A DNA stretch of 32,967 nucleotides from Clostridia bacterium (GTDB taxonomy: Bacteria; Bacillota; Clostridia; Oscillospirales; CAG-272). The stretch is taken from contig JAKSPH010000007.1 in assembly GCA_024404975.1 (NCBI GenBank), forward strand, positions 1 through 32,967, given 5' to 3'. The notes beneath the pieces are model-generated. The model had not been told where the DNA came from. It saw only the letters and a list, made by a program, of their open reading frames with translations, and did not search any database. How positions within the stretch are numbered: position 1 is the stretch's first letter; every line of letters starts with the position of its first letter. Positions 24,347 to 31,761 of the stretch are shown in pieces. The position numbers and the translations under genes are program-made.

Positions 24347-25108
24347 GTGGCAGAACAGTTTACCGTGTCGCTTGGCGGATGCACGATTGACGTATCGTGT
24401 GTATATCCGACCACCCGCGCGTTTCTGAAAGACTATCTATCGACGTGCGCACCCGATTTTTCCGTCACCGTAACGGATGCGGATATCGCTGCGGAAGCGG
24501 AAAAGTCCCGTCTTGAAGATGAAGCGGAAGGGATCCCCGTACGGTCTTTCCCCGAAACCTATCTTGAAACCTTGGCACTTTACCGCAAGATCGCCGAGAA
24601 ACTCCCCGCGTACGGCACGTTTCTGATCCACGGATCCGCGATCGCGGTGGATAACGAAGCGTTCCTCTTCTGCGCAAAGAGCGGAACCGGAAAAAGCACG
24701 CATACCCGCCTTTGGAGAAAGAAGTTCGGCGACCGCGCCTATATGGTCAACGACGATAAACCTCTCCTTCGCGTCACTGAAAACGGCGCCGTCATCTACG
24801 GAACCCCTTGGGACGGAAAGCACCGCCTCTCCCGTCCGGTCGCCGTCGGTCTTCGCGCCGTGTGTATTCTGAACCGCGGGGCAGAGAACCGTATCGAGCG
24901 CTTGACCGGAGCGGAGCGTTTTCCCAATCTGTTCCGGCAGATCTACCGACCGGAAGATCCCGCCGCACTTGCGCAAACTCTCGGACTCATCAACGGACTT
25001 CTCAAAGTCTGTCCGATTTATAACCTTCGCTGTAATATGGACCCTGAAGCCGCCGACGTCGCGTATAGCGGAATGACGGCAAACGAAACACCCGAAAAGG
25101 AATCATAA
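24347..25108 (+). CDS. HPr-kinase-like P-loop protein
   Basis: 253 residues, starting at GTG (AGGAGGAG at 24335-24342, 4-5 bases upstream). The C-terminal half resembles the HPr kinase catalytic domain: HGSAIAVDN (95-103), P-loop AKSGTGKSTHT (110-120), acidic VNDDKPLL (134-141) and GTPWDGKHRLS (152-162). It lacks the N-terminal domain of true HprK and is not beside ptsH. Stand-alone HprK-like kinases paired with PqqD-type proteins are known in lasso peptide clusters, where they phosphorylate a peptide side chain, and they occur in many Bacillota loci of unknown role. The next two genes (1 bp gap, then overlap) encode a PqqD-like protein and a signal-peptidase-like protein. I infer phosphorylation of a peptide or protein not encoded here. 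Confidence 0.75.
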   Translation: MAEQFTVSLGGCTIDVSCVYPTTRAFLKDYLSTCAPDFSVTVTDADIAAEAEKSRLEDEAEGIPVRSFPETYLETLALYRKIAEKLPAYGTFLIHGSAIAVDNEAFLFCAKSGTGKSTHTRLWRKKFGDRAYMVNDDKPLLRVTENGAVIYGTPWDGKHRLSRPVAVGLRAVCILNRGAENRIERLTGAERFPNLFRQIYRPEDPAALAQTLGLINGLLKVCPIYNLRCNMDPEAADVAYSGMTANETPEKES

Positions 25109-25109
25109 T

Positions 25110-25370
25110 ATGAAACTCAAAGCAGGTTTTGTTACCCAGGATATGGGAAATGAGCAAATCATGGTCGCTACAGGAAAAGCGAAATTCTCCGGCTTCGTAC
25201 GTTCGAACCGCACTGCCGCGGAGATCATCGAAGCACTGAAAACCGAAACGACCGAAGAAGCCATCGTTGAAATGCTCTTCGCAAAATACGATGCTACCCG
25301 TGAAGTGATCGCAGAGAGCGTTTCAAAAGTTCTCGATCAGCTTCGTTCCATCGGTGCGCTGGATGAGTGA
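25110..25370 (+). CDS. PqqD-like peptide-binding protein
   Basis: 86 residues. The pattern NRTAAEIIEAL, then TEEAIVEML, then a C-terminal DQLRSIGAL helix is that of PqqD, the RiPP recognition element that holds precursor peptides for modifying enzymes. It is a stand-alone domain, with no fused enzyme. It starts 1 bp after the kinase gene and its last 8 bases overlap the peptidase gene, so stoichiometric production is likely. Its client peptide is not evident in the window. Ribosome binding site AAAAGGAA. Confidence 0.78.
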   Translation: MKLKAGFVTQDMGNEQIMVATGKAKFSGFVRSNRTAAEIIEALKTETTEEAIVEMLFAKYDATREVIAESVSKVLDQLRSIGALDE

Positions 25371-25818
25371 ACATAAGTTTGAGGATGAACTGAACAGTCA
25401 CGGTGTTCTGGTCTATACCAACGTCGGGACGAGTATGATGCCCTTGATCGGAAATCATCGGGACATTCTCACAATTTCAAAACGACCGGAAGGCAGACTG
25501 AAGAAATATGACGTTGCCTTTTTTCGCCGCGGAGAAAAATACATCCTTCACCGCGTGATCCGCGTAAAAAAGGATGGCTACAACATTGTCGGCGATCATC
25601 AGTACTGCATCGAGCGAAACGTGAAAGAGGAGCAGATTCTCGGCGTTCTGACCAAAGTCGTCCGTGACGGAAAAGAGATCCCGCTTCACGGTTTCCGCTA
25701 TTGGGTTTACGTCCGGCTTTGGTGTTGGTTTTATCCCGTCCGCGCCCTGATCCTTCGTTTCCTCACGTATTCAGGCATCATCATCCGCCGTATCAAGAGC
25801 GGCAAAAAATCCAAATAA
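25363..25818 (+). CDS. S24/S26 peptidase, Ser-His (Sec11/SipW-like) type
   Basis: 151 residues. Catalytic Ser24 lies in GTSMMP. The position usually held by Lys in bacterial type I signal peptidases is His63 (YILHRVIRV), as in ER-type/SipW peptidases, and the conserved GD follows at G77-D78 (NIVGDH). A hydrophobic, basic segment at the C-terminus (about 112-147) may anchor it to the membrane; there is no N-terminal anchor. The ATG at 25363 overlaps the PqqD-like gene's end (ATGAGTGA), so it is translationally coupled; an upstream in-frame GTG at 25354 is less likely. In context it may cleave or release the modified peptide. It is also possible that it is not proteolytically active. Confidence 0.75.
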   Translation: MSEHKFEDELNSHGVLVYTNVGTSMMPLIGNHRDILTISKRPEGRLKKYDVAFFRRGEKYILHRVIRVKKDGYNIVGDHQYCIERNVKEEQILGVLTKVVRDGKEIPLHGFRYWVYVRLWCWFYPVRALILRFLTYSGIIIRRIKSGKKSK

Positions 25819-25851
25819 GAGAAAATGATTTTCGGTTTTCTCTTATTTTTT
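25814..25851 (+). terminator. Terminator of the HprK-like/PqqD/S26 operon
   Basis: AATAAGAGAAAA (25814-25825) pairs with TTTTCTCTTATT (25836-25847), followed by TTTT. The stem includes the stop codon of the peptidase gene. Confidence 0.85.
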
Positions 25852-25907
25852 AAGAAAAAGTACCGTTATCATCATTGAATTCTACCATTTTTGACAAAGG
25901 AGGTCCC

Positions 25908-27560
25908 ATGGTCGAAGTTGACGTATCCGTCCCGTATCTCTACGAAAAAGAAGATTTGATCCGTGCCGTCGTTTCCGTCCTGCCGAAAACCGAGGGACAG
26001 ATCCTTGATGTCTTTCCGACGAAGCGCACACTTTCCGTCACCGATTCCGCCGTCACGTATAAAATGACGGTTGCCGTCGCCCTGCCCGAAGAGGTCGAGT
26101 CCGGCGTGCTGAAAAAGAAAAAGACCGTCCGTCTTTACGATCCGTGCCTGTTCTCCGTGCCGAAAGCCGCGCCGAAAAAGCGACCTCTCGTTGTCGGACT
26201 CGGTCCGGCGGGACTGTTCTGTGCACTCGCTCTTTGCGAAGCAGGGGCTTGTCCTCTTGTCATAGAAAGAGGGCTCGACGTAGAAAAACGGAAAAAGGCG
26301 GTCAACGCCTATCTCCTCGGCGGGAAACTTGATCCGAATTCCAACGTTCAGTTCGGTGAGGGCGGCGCAGGCGCGTTTTCCGACGGAAAACTCAAAGCCG
26401 GAAAAAACGATAAATACAAAATGAAAGTTCTGAGGGAGTTCGTTTCGGCGGGGGCCCCCGAAGAGATCCTCTATGAAACCGCAGCACATCTCGGAACGGA
26501 TAAACTTCCCGACATTGTCCGCACACTTCGTGAAAAAATCATATCCCTTGGCGGAACCGTCCGTTTTTCCACAAAACTCAAAGACCTTTGCGTCCGCGAT
26601 GGTCGATTGACCGCAGCAGTGCTTGAAACGCCGCAAGGCGAAGAGATTTTCGAAACCGATACCGTGTTCCTCTGCACCGGACATAGCGCCCATGACATTT
26701 TCACGTTCCTTCAAAAAGACGGCATCGCCATGACGGCTAAACCGGTTGGTAGAGGACTTCGCATTGAGCATCCCCGTGAAACCGTCAACCGTTGGGTATA
26801 CGGAGATCGGGATACGTCCGGACTTCCGACCGCGTCTTACCACCTCGTTTCCCATCTTCCGAACGGCAGAAGCGCGTACAGTTTTTGTATGTGTCCGGGC
26901 GGGGAAGTGATGGCGGCGACCACAGAACCGGACGGTGTTGTTACCAACGGAATGAGCAATTTTGCCCGTGACGGCAGGAATTCCAACGCCGCGTTGCTTG
27001 TCAGTGTTTTTCCCGAAGATTTCCAAAAATACGCGGAAAATAAAGAAAATATCTTTGAATCGTACCCAAATTCAGACAAAATTTCACCCCTCGGCGGCTT
27101 TGCAATGCAACGCGAGATCGAGAAAGCCGCTTTCATTGCCGGAGGCGGCACGGGAGCCGCTCCCGCTTGCCGCTTGGAAGATTTTATGAAGAACCGATCG
27201 ACCGATTCTTTCGGTGAAGTCCTTCCTTCCTTCCCCAAAGGCACTGCCTTCGCTGCCCCCGATGAGTATCTCCCGCCCTTCATCACCGATACGCTGCGCC
27301 TCGCCATCCCCGAATTTGACGCGTGGATACCGGGATTTTACGCGCCGGATGCCGTCTTGACCGGTGCCGAAACCCGCTCGACTTCCCCCGTCCGCGTGGA
27401 GCGCAACGCCGATACCCTCGTTTCCGTTTCCTGTAGCGGTCTGTATCCCGTCGGCGAGGGCGCAGGTTATTCCGGCGGTATCGTTACCTCCGCCATGGAC
27501 GGTCTGAAATGCGCCGAATCCTACCTTCTTAAATTCTTGTCTGAAAACAACTCATTCTGA
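25908..27560 (+). CDS. COG2509-type FAD-dependent oxidoreductase
   Basis: 550 residues. After a ~90-residue N-terminal domain comes a dinucleotide-binding fold, VVGLGPAGLFCALALCEAG (95-113) with E120, then GEGGAGAFSDGKL (an FAD-contacting motif typical of this family) and a C-terminal GLYPVGEGAGYSGGI. It belongs to the widely conserved but functionally unassigned FAD-dependent dehydrogenase group COG2509. Length is normal. AAAGGAGGT (25896-25904) lies 3 bases before the ATG at 25908, a short but acceptable spacing; the frame is open from 25875. No clear promoter was found between the upstream terminator and the start. It is a single gene ending in a strong terminator. Confidence 0.85.
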   Translation: MVEVDVSVPYLYEKEDLIRAVVSVLPKTEGQILDVFPTKRTLSVTDSAVTYKMTVAVALPEEVESGVLKKKKTVRLYDPCLFSVPKAAPKKRPLVVGLGPAGLFCALALCEAGACPLVIERGLDVEKRKKAVNAYLLGGKLDPNSNVQFGEGGAGAFSDGKLKAGKNDKYKMKVLREFVSAGAPEEILYETAAHLGTDKLPDIVRTLREKIISLGGTVRFSTKLKDLCVRDGRLTAAVLETPQGEEIFETDTVFLCTGHSAHDIFTFLQKDGIAMTAKPVGRGLRIEHPRETVNRWVYGDRDTSGLPTASYHLVSHLPNGRSAYSFCMCPGGEVMAATTEPDGVVTNGMSNFARDGRNSNAALLVSVFPEDFQKYAENKENIFESYPNSDKISPLGGFAMQREIEKAAFIAGGGTGAAPACRLEDFMKNRSTDSFGEVLPSFPKGTAFAAPDEYLPPFITDTLRLAIPEFDAWIPGFYAPDAVLTGAETRSTSPVRVERNADTLVSVSCSGLYPVGEGAGYSGGIVTSAMDGLKCAESYLLKFLSENNSF

Positions 27561-27565
27561 CGCAA

Positions 27566-27601
27566 AAATGCCGTGCTTACCCAGCACGGCATTTATTTTT
27601 T
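27566..27601. terminator. Bidirectional terminator
   Basis: AAATGCCGTGC (27566-27576) pairs with GCACGGCATTT (27584-27594). TATTTTTTAT follows on the plus strand and TTTTTGCG on the minus. It serves the FAD protein gene (+) and the 73-residue protein gene (-). Confidence 0.9.
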
Positions 27602-27631
27602 ATCAGTAGTGTTTCCTCTCGCGCTCACTGC

Positions 27632-27853
27632 TTACGCGCAGGTGGGAACGTTGTAGTAGTTGTAGATCGACATTTCTTCTCCGCAGGGTTTGCCTTGCAT
27701 GAAGTTGGAAGCGAAGCAATACTGCAATCCTTCGCTGTGAGCAACAGGGTGTCTCATTCCGAACGCGTCTGCCTCTGCTTTGGTGTCAAACAGTCCCATA
27801 ATGATTTCTTCGTCGCCTTTCAATACAGCAACAGCAAATTTGAATTCCGTCAT
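27632..27853 (-). CDS. Small protein of unknown function (73 aa)
   Basis: I do not recognise this gene. The frame is open to 27988, but the ATG at 27853 has GAGGT 10 bases upstream and the TATAAT-like box at 27913-27908, so 27853 is chosen. The product starts with a predicted beta-strand (FKFAVAVLKGDEE), then a helix (TKAEADAFGM), an aromatic middle (GLQYCFASNF) and an aromatic, Cys-containing tail (IYNYYNVPTC). There are three cysteines and no signal or membrane segment. It is free-standing with its own terminator, which supports a real gene. Weak promoter and lack of homology knowledge keep the confidence moderate. Confidence 0.6.
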   Translation of the reverse strand: MTEFKFAVAVLKGDEEIIMGLFDTKAEADAFGMRHPVAHSEGLQYCFASNFMQGKPCGEEMSIYNYYNVPTCA

Positions 27854-27907
27854 TTTATTGTACCTCAGGAGCGAATCTTGCGCCCCGTCCTTTCTTTTGA
27901 TGGCACT

Positions 27908-27913
27908 ATTATA
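27908..27913 (-). promoter_or_regulatory. Possible -10 box for the 73-aa protein gene
   Basis: TATAAT on the minus strand (27913-27908). The expected -35 region (TTTTAT at 17-bp spacing) is a poor match, so this promoter is uncertain or activator-dependent. Confidence 0.4.
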
Positions 27914-28015
27914 ACGCACGTTCGGTACAATAAAACGGACAAATAAAACCATTTTATCTTTTTTTTCAATTTTTCGACACGGCTTCACACTTGCCGTTCC
28001 TCGAAGATTTACAAT

Positions 28016-28079
28016 AAAAAAGAAATAGGCTATGGGCAGTTACTCCCGGTGTTTGTTTTTCACAATCTAGCCTATTTCC
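28016..28079 (-). ncRNA. Predicted small structured RNA, about 64 nt
   Basis: A near-consensus minus-strand promoter (28114-28086) predicts transcription from about 28079. The transcript would begin GGAAATAGGCTA and end at TTTTTT (28021-28016). Its 11-bp perfect closing stem is GAAATAGGCTA/TAGCCTATTTC (28078-28068 with 28032-28022). The 35-nt interior holds GTG/CAC and GGG/CCC pairs, giving a likely three-way or branched loop. The stem and T-run also form the terminator. No ribosome binding site or ORF is inside. I do not recognise it as 6S, SRP or any riboswitch. It lies between tRNA-Lys and the 73-aa gene; the intervening A/T-rich stretch 27914-28015 shows nothing else. Confidence 0.6.
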
Positions 28080-28085
28080 ATACAT

Positions 28086-28114
28086 AGTATATCCGATTTT
28101 TTCGGATTTGTCAA
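28086..28114 (-). promoter_or_regulatory. Promoter of the small RNA, with inverted repeat in the spacer
   Basis: Minus strand: TTGACA (28114-28109), 17 bases, TATACT (28091-28086). The spacer is almost wholly a 6-bp inverted repeat, ATCCGA-TTTTT-TCGGAT (plus-strand 28091-28107), a possible operator. Confidence 0.85.
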
Positions 28115-28130
28115 GAGTGATCAAAAAACA

Positions 28131-28161
28131 AAAGAAAAAGGGAAAACCGAAGTTTTCCCTT
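28131..28161 (-). terminator. Terminator of tRNA-Lys
   Basis: Minus strand: AAGGGAAAAC, TTCG tetraloop, GTTTTCCCTT (28161-28138), then TTTCTTTTG. Ten perfect pairs. Confidence 0.92.
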
Positions 28162-28163
28162 GT

Positions 28164-28239
28164 TGGTGCTCCTGCGGGAATTCGAATCCCGGACACCCTG
28201 ATTAAAAGTCAGGTGCTCTACCAGCTGAGCTACAGGGGC
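28164..28239 (-). tRNA. tRNA-Lys (anticodon UUU), CCA encoded
   Basis: 76 nt with a complete cloverleaf: acceptor GCCCCTG/CAGGAGC, D arm GCTC-AGCTGGTA-GAGC, anticodon arm CCTGA-CTTTTAA-TCAGG (anticodon TTT), variable loop GTGTC, T arm CGGGA-TTCGAAT-TCCCG, discriminator A and genomic CCA. Two oddities: the acceptor has a C3-A70 mismatch, and the pair at 53-61 is A-T in place of the near-universal G-C. It has its own promoter and terminator, so it is a single-gene unit and probably expressed. Confidence 0.95.
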
Positions 28240-28257
28240 ATCTCATCAACGCGTTAT

Positions 28258-28286
28258 ATAATACCATAAAAACGCTGATTTGTCAA
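28258..28286 (-). promoter_or_regulatory. Promoter of tRNA-Lys
   Basis: Minus strand: TTGACA (28286-28281), 17 bases, TATTAT (28263-28258). Start near 28251, giving a 12-nt leader before the tRNA 5' end. Confidence 0.85.
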
Positions 28287-28369
28287 GTGCTTTTCCAAAA
28301 AAATTCAGACTTTTTTTATCTATTCCAAAACCCTCTGGATAATCCCAATCGGAAGGGATAATCTCCGCT

Positions 28370-28417
28370 GAAAATAACGGAATCGGCAGACTTCGGAAAC
28401 GTGCCGGAAGCCTGCCG
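28370..28417 (-). terminator. Probable terminator of tyrS
   Basis: CGGCAG-A-CTTC (28384-28394) pairs with GAAG-C-CTGCCG (28407-28417), one mismatch, 18 bases after the tyrS stop. On the minus strand it is followed by ATTCCGTTATTTTC, only moderately T-rich. Two copies of GGATAATC lie further on (28337-28344, 28356-28363). Confidence 0.5.
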
Positions 28418-28435
28418 ACCGTATGAATCAGAAGA

Positions 28436-29656
28436 TTATTTTACTTGGAACTTCGCAAAACTCTTCTTACCGCGCTTGATGAGAACACCGGCAGCGAGTG
28501 CTTCCTTGGTGACGACCGCTTTCACGTCGGTAACCTTCTCGCCTTCGAGCGTTACGCCGCCCTGTTCGATGGCGCGGCGGCCTTCGGATTTGGAAGGAAC
28601 CATCTTGCCGAGAACGAGCAGGGAATTGACGTCGATACAGCCGTCGGTCAGCATATCAGCGGGAACTTCGATCACGGGCGTGAGTTCGGAAGAACCTGCG
28701 CCGAAGAGCGCGCGGGAGGCCTCTCTTGCCTTGTTCGCTTCCTCTTCGCCGTGAACGAGTTTGGTGAGTTCGTAAGCGAGGATCTCTTTTGCTTCGTTGA
28801 GCTTGGAACCTTCCCAGGTGTCCATCTTGTCGATCTCTTCGAGGGGAAGGAAGGTCAGCATACGGATGCACTTGAGTACGTCCTTGTCGCCGACGTTTCT
28901 CCAGTACTGGAAGAAGTCGTAGGGCGAGGTCTTTGCGGGATCGAGCCAAACGGCACCGCTCTGCGTTTTACCCATCTTCTTGCCCTCGGAGTCGAGGAGG
29001 AGGTTGATGGTCATCGCGTAAGCGTCTTTGCCGAGTTTACGGCGGATCAGTTCGGTACCGCCGAGCATGTTCGACCACTGATCGTCGCCGCCGAATTGCA
29101 TATTGCATCCGATGGTCTGATACAGGTGATAGAAGTCGTAAGACTGCATGATCATATAGTTGAATTCGAGGAAGGAAAGACCTTTTTCCATTCTCTGCTT
29201 GTAGCATTCCGCGGTCAGCATACGGTTGACGGAGAAGCAAGCACCGACCTCACGCAGAAGGTCAATGTAGTTCAGACCGAGCAGCCAGTCTGCGTTGTTA
29301 ACCATAATGGCTTTGCCTTCGCCGAATTCGATGAATCTCTCCATCTGCTTCTTGAAGCAGTCGCAGTTGTGCTGGATGGTTTCGGGCGTCATCATAGTAC
29401 GCATGTCGGAACGACCGGAAGGGTCGCCGATGTAGCCGGTGCCGCCGCCGATCAGAACGACGGGACGGTTGCCTGCCATCTGCAGACGTTTCATAAGGCA
29501 GAGAGCCATGAAGTGACCGACGTGAAGGGAATCCGCCGTGGGGTCAAAGCCGATGTAGAAAACGGCTTTTCCGCTGTTGATAAGTTCGCGGATCTCGGCT
29601 TCGTCGGTAACCTGCGCAACAAGGCCTCTCGCCTTCAGTTCTTCGTAAATTTCCAT
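28436..29656 (-). CDS. tyrS: Tyrosyl-tRNA synthetase
   Basis: 406 residues, class I aminoacyl-tRNA synthetase charging tRNA-Tyr. The HIGH motif appears as HVGH (45-48) and the KMSKS motif as KMGKT (227-231). Tyrosine-pocket segments YMIMQSYDF (167-175) and GGDDQWSN (189-196) are clear, and an S4-like RNA-binding domain closes the protein (about 340-406; [12 protein letters not shown]). The frame is open to 29743, but that part is T-box leader; AAAGGA lies 10 bases before the ATG at 29656. Expression should be set by the tyrosyl T-box upstream. Length and motifs are normal. Confidence 0.95.
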   Translation of the reverse strand: MEIYEELKARGLVAQVTDEAEIRELINSGKAVFYIGFDPTADSLHVGHFMALCLMKRLQMAGNRPVVLIGGGTGYIGDPSGRSDMRTMMTPETIQHNCDCFKKQMERFIEFGEGKAIMVNNADWLLGLNYIDLLREVGACFSVNRMLTAECYKQRMEKGLSFLEFNYMIMQSYDFYHLYQTIGCNMQFGGDDQWSNMLGGTELIRRKLGKDAYAMTINLLLDSEGKKMGKTQSGAVWLDPAKTSPYDFFQYWRNVGDKDVLKCIRMLTFLPLEEIDKMDTWEGSKLNEAKEILAYELTKLVHGEEEANKAREASRALFGAGSSELTPVIEVPADMLTDGCIDVNSLLVLGKMVPSKSEGRRAIEQGGVTLEGEKVTDVKAVVTKEALAAGVLIKRGKKSFAKFQVK

Positions 29657-29682
29657 AGTATAAAAATCCTTTCGAGTATTTG

Positions 29683-29932
29683 TAAAAAAAAGTCCTCGGG
29701 CAAAAACCCAAGGACGAAAAAACGTGATACCACCTTGATTCACGCGTTTTTCACAAAACGCGCCTCATCTTCCGTAAAAGCGGAATATTGCTGTAACGGG
29801 CAAGCCCCGGCACCGCCTACTTTGTTCGGAGTGCGCTCCGAGGGGTATTCATCCGATGCGTCGTGCGCCTTTCATCAACCGGCTGCTTTCTGTACCGACG
29901 GTGAGGGGATTACTTTTCCTCATCAACGATTT
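29683..29932 (-). promoter_or_regulatory. Tyrosyl T-box riboswitch
   Basis: The leader of tyrS on the minus strand contains the stem-I features AGAAAGCAGCCGGTTGATGA, a likely UAC tyrosine specifier in GAATACCCC, and the T-box core AAGGTGGTATCACG (29736-29723), which pairs with uncharged tRNA. The terminator GTCCTTGGG/CCCGAGGAC (29715-29692), followed by a T-run (29691-29684), lies before the tyrS start. Uncharged tRNA-Tyr should favour the antiterminator and switch tyrS on. Specifier assignment is by position and fit to the downstream gene. Confidence 0.92.
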
Positions 29933-29938
29933 CAATTA

Positions 29939-29967
29939 ATTATACTAAATATGAAAGTAAAAGTCAA
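29939..29967 (-). promoter_or_regulatory. Promoter of the T-box/tyrS unit
   Basis: Minus strand: TTGACT (29967-29962), 17 bases, TATAAT (29944-29939). The -35 box is 9 bases after the stop of the metallo-beta-lactamase-fold gene, with no terminator between. Confidence 0.88.
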
Positions 29968-29976
29968 GAGGGAAAA

Positions 29977-30744
29977 CTAAATTGCGGCAAAATAGCCGTC
30001 ATAAGCCACGGTCAAACCGAGTTTTCCTGCCTTTTCGGAGAATACTTCGTGGAGAAATTCTTTCTTTTTCATCGGAAGATGCGTGAGGATAAAGCGGGAT
30101 TTTTCGCCGAGGATACCTTCGGAAAGGAGCATTCGCCGTTGCATATCCGCGCTTTGCAGAGAATTGTGGTACATATACGCCCCTGTGGGTTCGGCATCAC
30201 CGAGCGCCGCGTCCGCGACGAAAGCATCAAATTTCAAGTGCTTCAGAAGGTCGAAAACGTCCGTGCGCAAAAGCCCTCCGTCCACGCCGTAAAATACGGT
30301 CTTGTCACGGCTGACGGCATAGTGCAAGCACATTTCCCCCGCAAGGTCGGTTTTGTGACTTGCGGGCATGGGAATGATGCGGTAGCCGGACGGGAGTTCC
30401 GAAACGGAAAACGGCTCCACAGGGCAGAGCGCGAGATTCAGAGAATCGGGGATCTTTGACAGGACGGCGGCGTTTCCCCAAACCCGCACGGTCCGGCGCT
30501 CGGAGAGTTTCAAAAGCGCTTCGGGCGAAAAATGCGAGGGATGCGAGTGGGTGATCAGTACGTCGGTCACGGAGGACAACTCGTCCGTCAGATTGAAATC
30601 GGAATAGAAATCAAACGTAGGTTCGGTAGGGTCGATCAGGATTTTGTCGTCTATTTGAAGGCAGGCGGGACGGCGGAATTCATGCCCTGACGATTTTTTG
30701 AGAGGGCAGAGCCCGTATCCCGTGCCGGGAAAACGAAGCCTCAT
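29977..30744 (-). CDS. Metallo-beta-lactamase-fold hydrolase with altered HxHxDH motif
   Basis: 255 residues of the metallo-beta-lactamase fold (COG1235/PhnP-like by general look). The first metal motif is THSHPSH (65-71): the usual Asp before the last His is Ser70. Other expected ligands are present: H130 in PASH, D155 in YGVDGG and H222 in THLP. The first 25 residues (FPGTGYGLCPLK) resemble the GTG strand of RNase Z-like proteins. Loss of the Asp would affect the second metal site, so it may bind one metal or have a changed reaction. Its ATG overlaps the galM stop (ATGA), so it is co-translated with galM. Substrate unknown. Confidence 0.78.
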   Translation of the reverse strand: MRLRFPGTGYGLCPLKKSSGHEFRRPACLQIDDKILIDPTEPTFDFYSDFNLTDELSSVTDVLITHSHPSHFSPEALLKLSERRTVRVWGNAAVLSKIPDSLNLALCPVEPFSVSELPSGYRIIPMPASHKTDLAGEMCLHYAVSRDKTVFYGVDGGLLRTDVFDLLKHLKFDAFVADAALGDAEPTGAYMYHNSLQSADMQRRMLLSEGILGEKSRFILTHLPMKKKEFLHEVFSEKAGKLGLTVAYDGYFAAI

Positions 30745-31742
30745 CCGATCTTTTCCACTTCGTAAACGGTCGTGTGACGGTAGGTCTGCCCCTTGTCGTA
30801 GAAGCCGATACCGTGGTTCACGCAGTCGGGTTCCGTCTGAGTTTCAAGACAGAACGCACCGTGCTTTACACGGGAGATACCGCCTTTGAAATCGGGCTTC
30901 CCGCCGAGGAAGTTTGCGGTGTAGAACTGTACGCCGGGTTGATCCGTGTAAACATTCATTTGCAATTTGCCGTTGTTTACGGCAGCACAGAGAGTCAGAA
31001 CCTTCCCGAACTTGTCGGAATTGACCGCACGGTTCAACACGTAATTGTGGTCGTAACCGGTGAAGGCACCGCCGATTCTTTCGCCGATCGTGTGAGGCGC
31101 GTTGAAGTCGAAAGGCGTGCCTTTGACGTCGGGGTGATTGCCGTTCGGGATCAGGGCATCGTCCACCTCGGTGATCTTGTCCGCGTGGATGACGGCGACG
31201 TGATTCAATACGTCTTTGCCGAAGCCGTCAAGGTTGAAGTAAGCGTGGTTGGTAAGTGCAATGGGCGTTTTCCCGTCCGGTGTTGCTTCATAGTCGATTT
31301 TCAAAGCCGCACCGATGAGCGTGTAGGTGACTTTGACTGCAAGAGCGTTCGGGAATCCTTCCTCACCGTCCGCACTGACGTAGGAGAGGACGATACTGTC
31401 TTCGCCGACGGATTCCACGTTCCAGATCCTGTGGTCGAAACCGTCACCGCCGTGCAGGCAGTTCACGCCGTTGTTCGCGGGAAGGTGATACACCTTGCCG
31501 TCCATTTCGAACTGCGCCTTTGCCACTCTGTTGGCGACGCGTCCGATGATCGCGCCCTGGTGCGAATCATCTTGCAGATACTCGTCGAACGTATCGAATC
31601 CGCCAACGATCGACGTGCCGGACACGGTAAAATCGACGACCGTCGCACCGCGTGTCATTATGCTGACGGACGCTTTTTCATTTTCAAGGGTGTAGAGTTC
31701 CACGGCGTTGCCGTTTTGGAAACCGAATATTTCTTTTTTCAT
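30741..31742 (-). CDS. galM: Aldose 1-epimerase (galactose mutarotase)
   Basis: 333 residues, cytoplasmic. It interconverts alpha and beta anomers of galactose or glucose. Motifs: GRVANR (67-72), NNGVNCLHGG (90-99, H98), TNHAYFNL (164-171, catalytic-type H166), GYDHNY (229-234) and the general base Glu300 in LETQTEPD. GGAGG lies 9 bases before the ATG at 31742; an upstream in-frame ATG at 31769 would overlap the MFS gene. The gene is 19 bp after the MFS stop and overlaps the next gene by 4 bp. With a sugar-type transporter upstream, it likely handles the imported sugar. Confidence 0.92.
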   Translation of the reverse strand: MKKEIFGFQNGNAVELYTLENEKASVSIMTRGATVVDFTVSGTSIVGGFDTFDEYLQDDSHQGAIIGRVANRVAKAQFEMDGKVYHLPANNGVNCLHGGDGFDHRIWNVESVGEDSIVLSYVSADGEEGFPNALAVKVTYTLIGAALKIDYEATPDGKTPIALTNHAYFNLDGFGKDVLNHVAVIHADKITEVDDALIPNGNHPDVKGTPFDFNAPHTIGERIGGAFTGYDHNYVLNRAVNSDKFGKVLTLCAAVNNGKLQMNVYTDQPGVQFYTANFLGGKPDFKGGISRVKHGAFCLETQTEPDCVNHGIGFYDKGQTYRHTTVYEVEKIG

Positions 31743-31761
31743 AGGGGCATCCTCCGGTTTG

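Noticed and set aside
27966..28196. 76-codon minus-strand frame covering the small RNA and part of tRNA-Lys
   Set aside because: It would start inside the tRNA gene and run through a strong terminator; the RNA interpretation explains the promoter and stem better.
28445..29980. 511-codon plus-strand open frame opposite tyrS and its T-box
   Set aside because: Antisense to a clear tyrS and riboswitch, with no domain or initiation signal.
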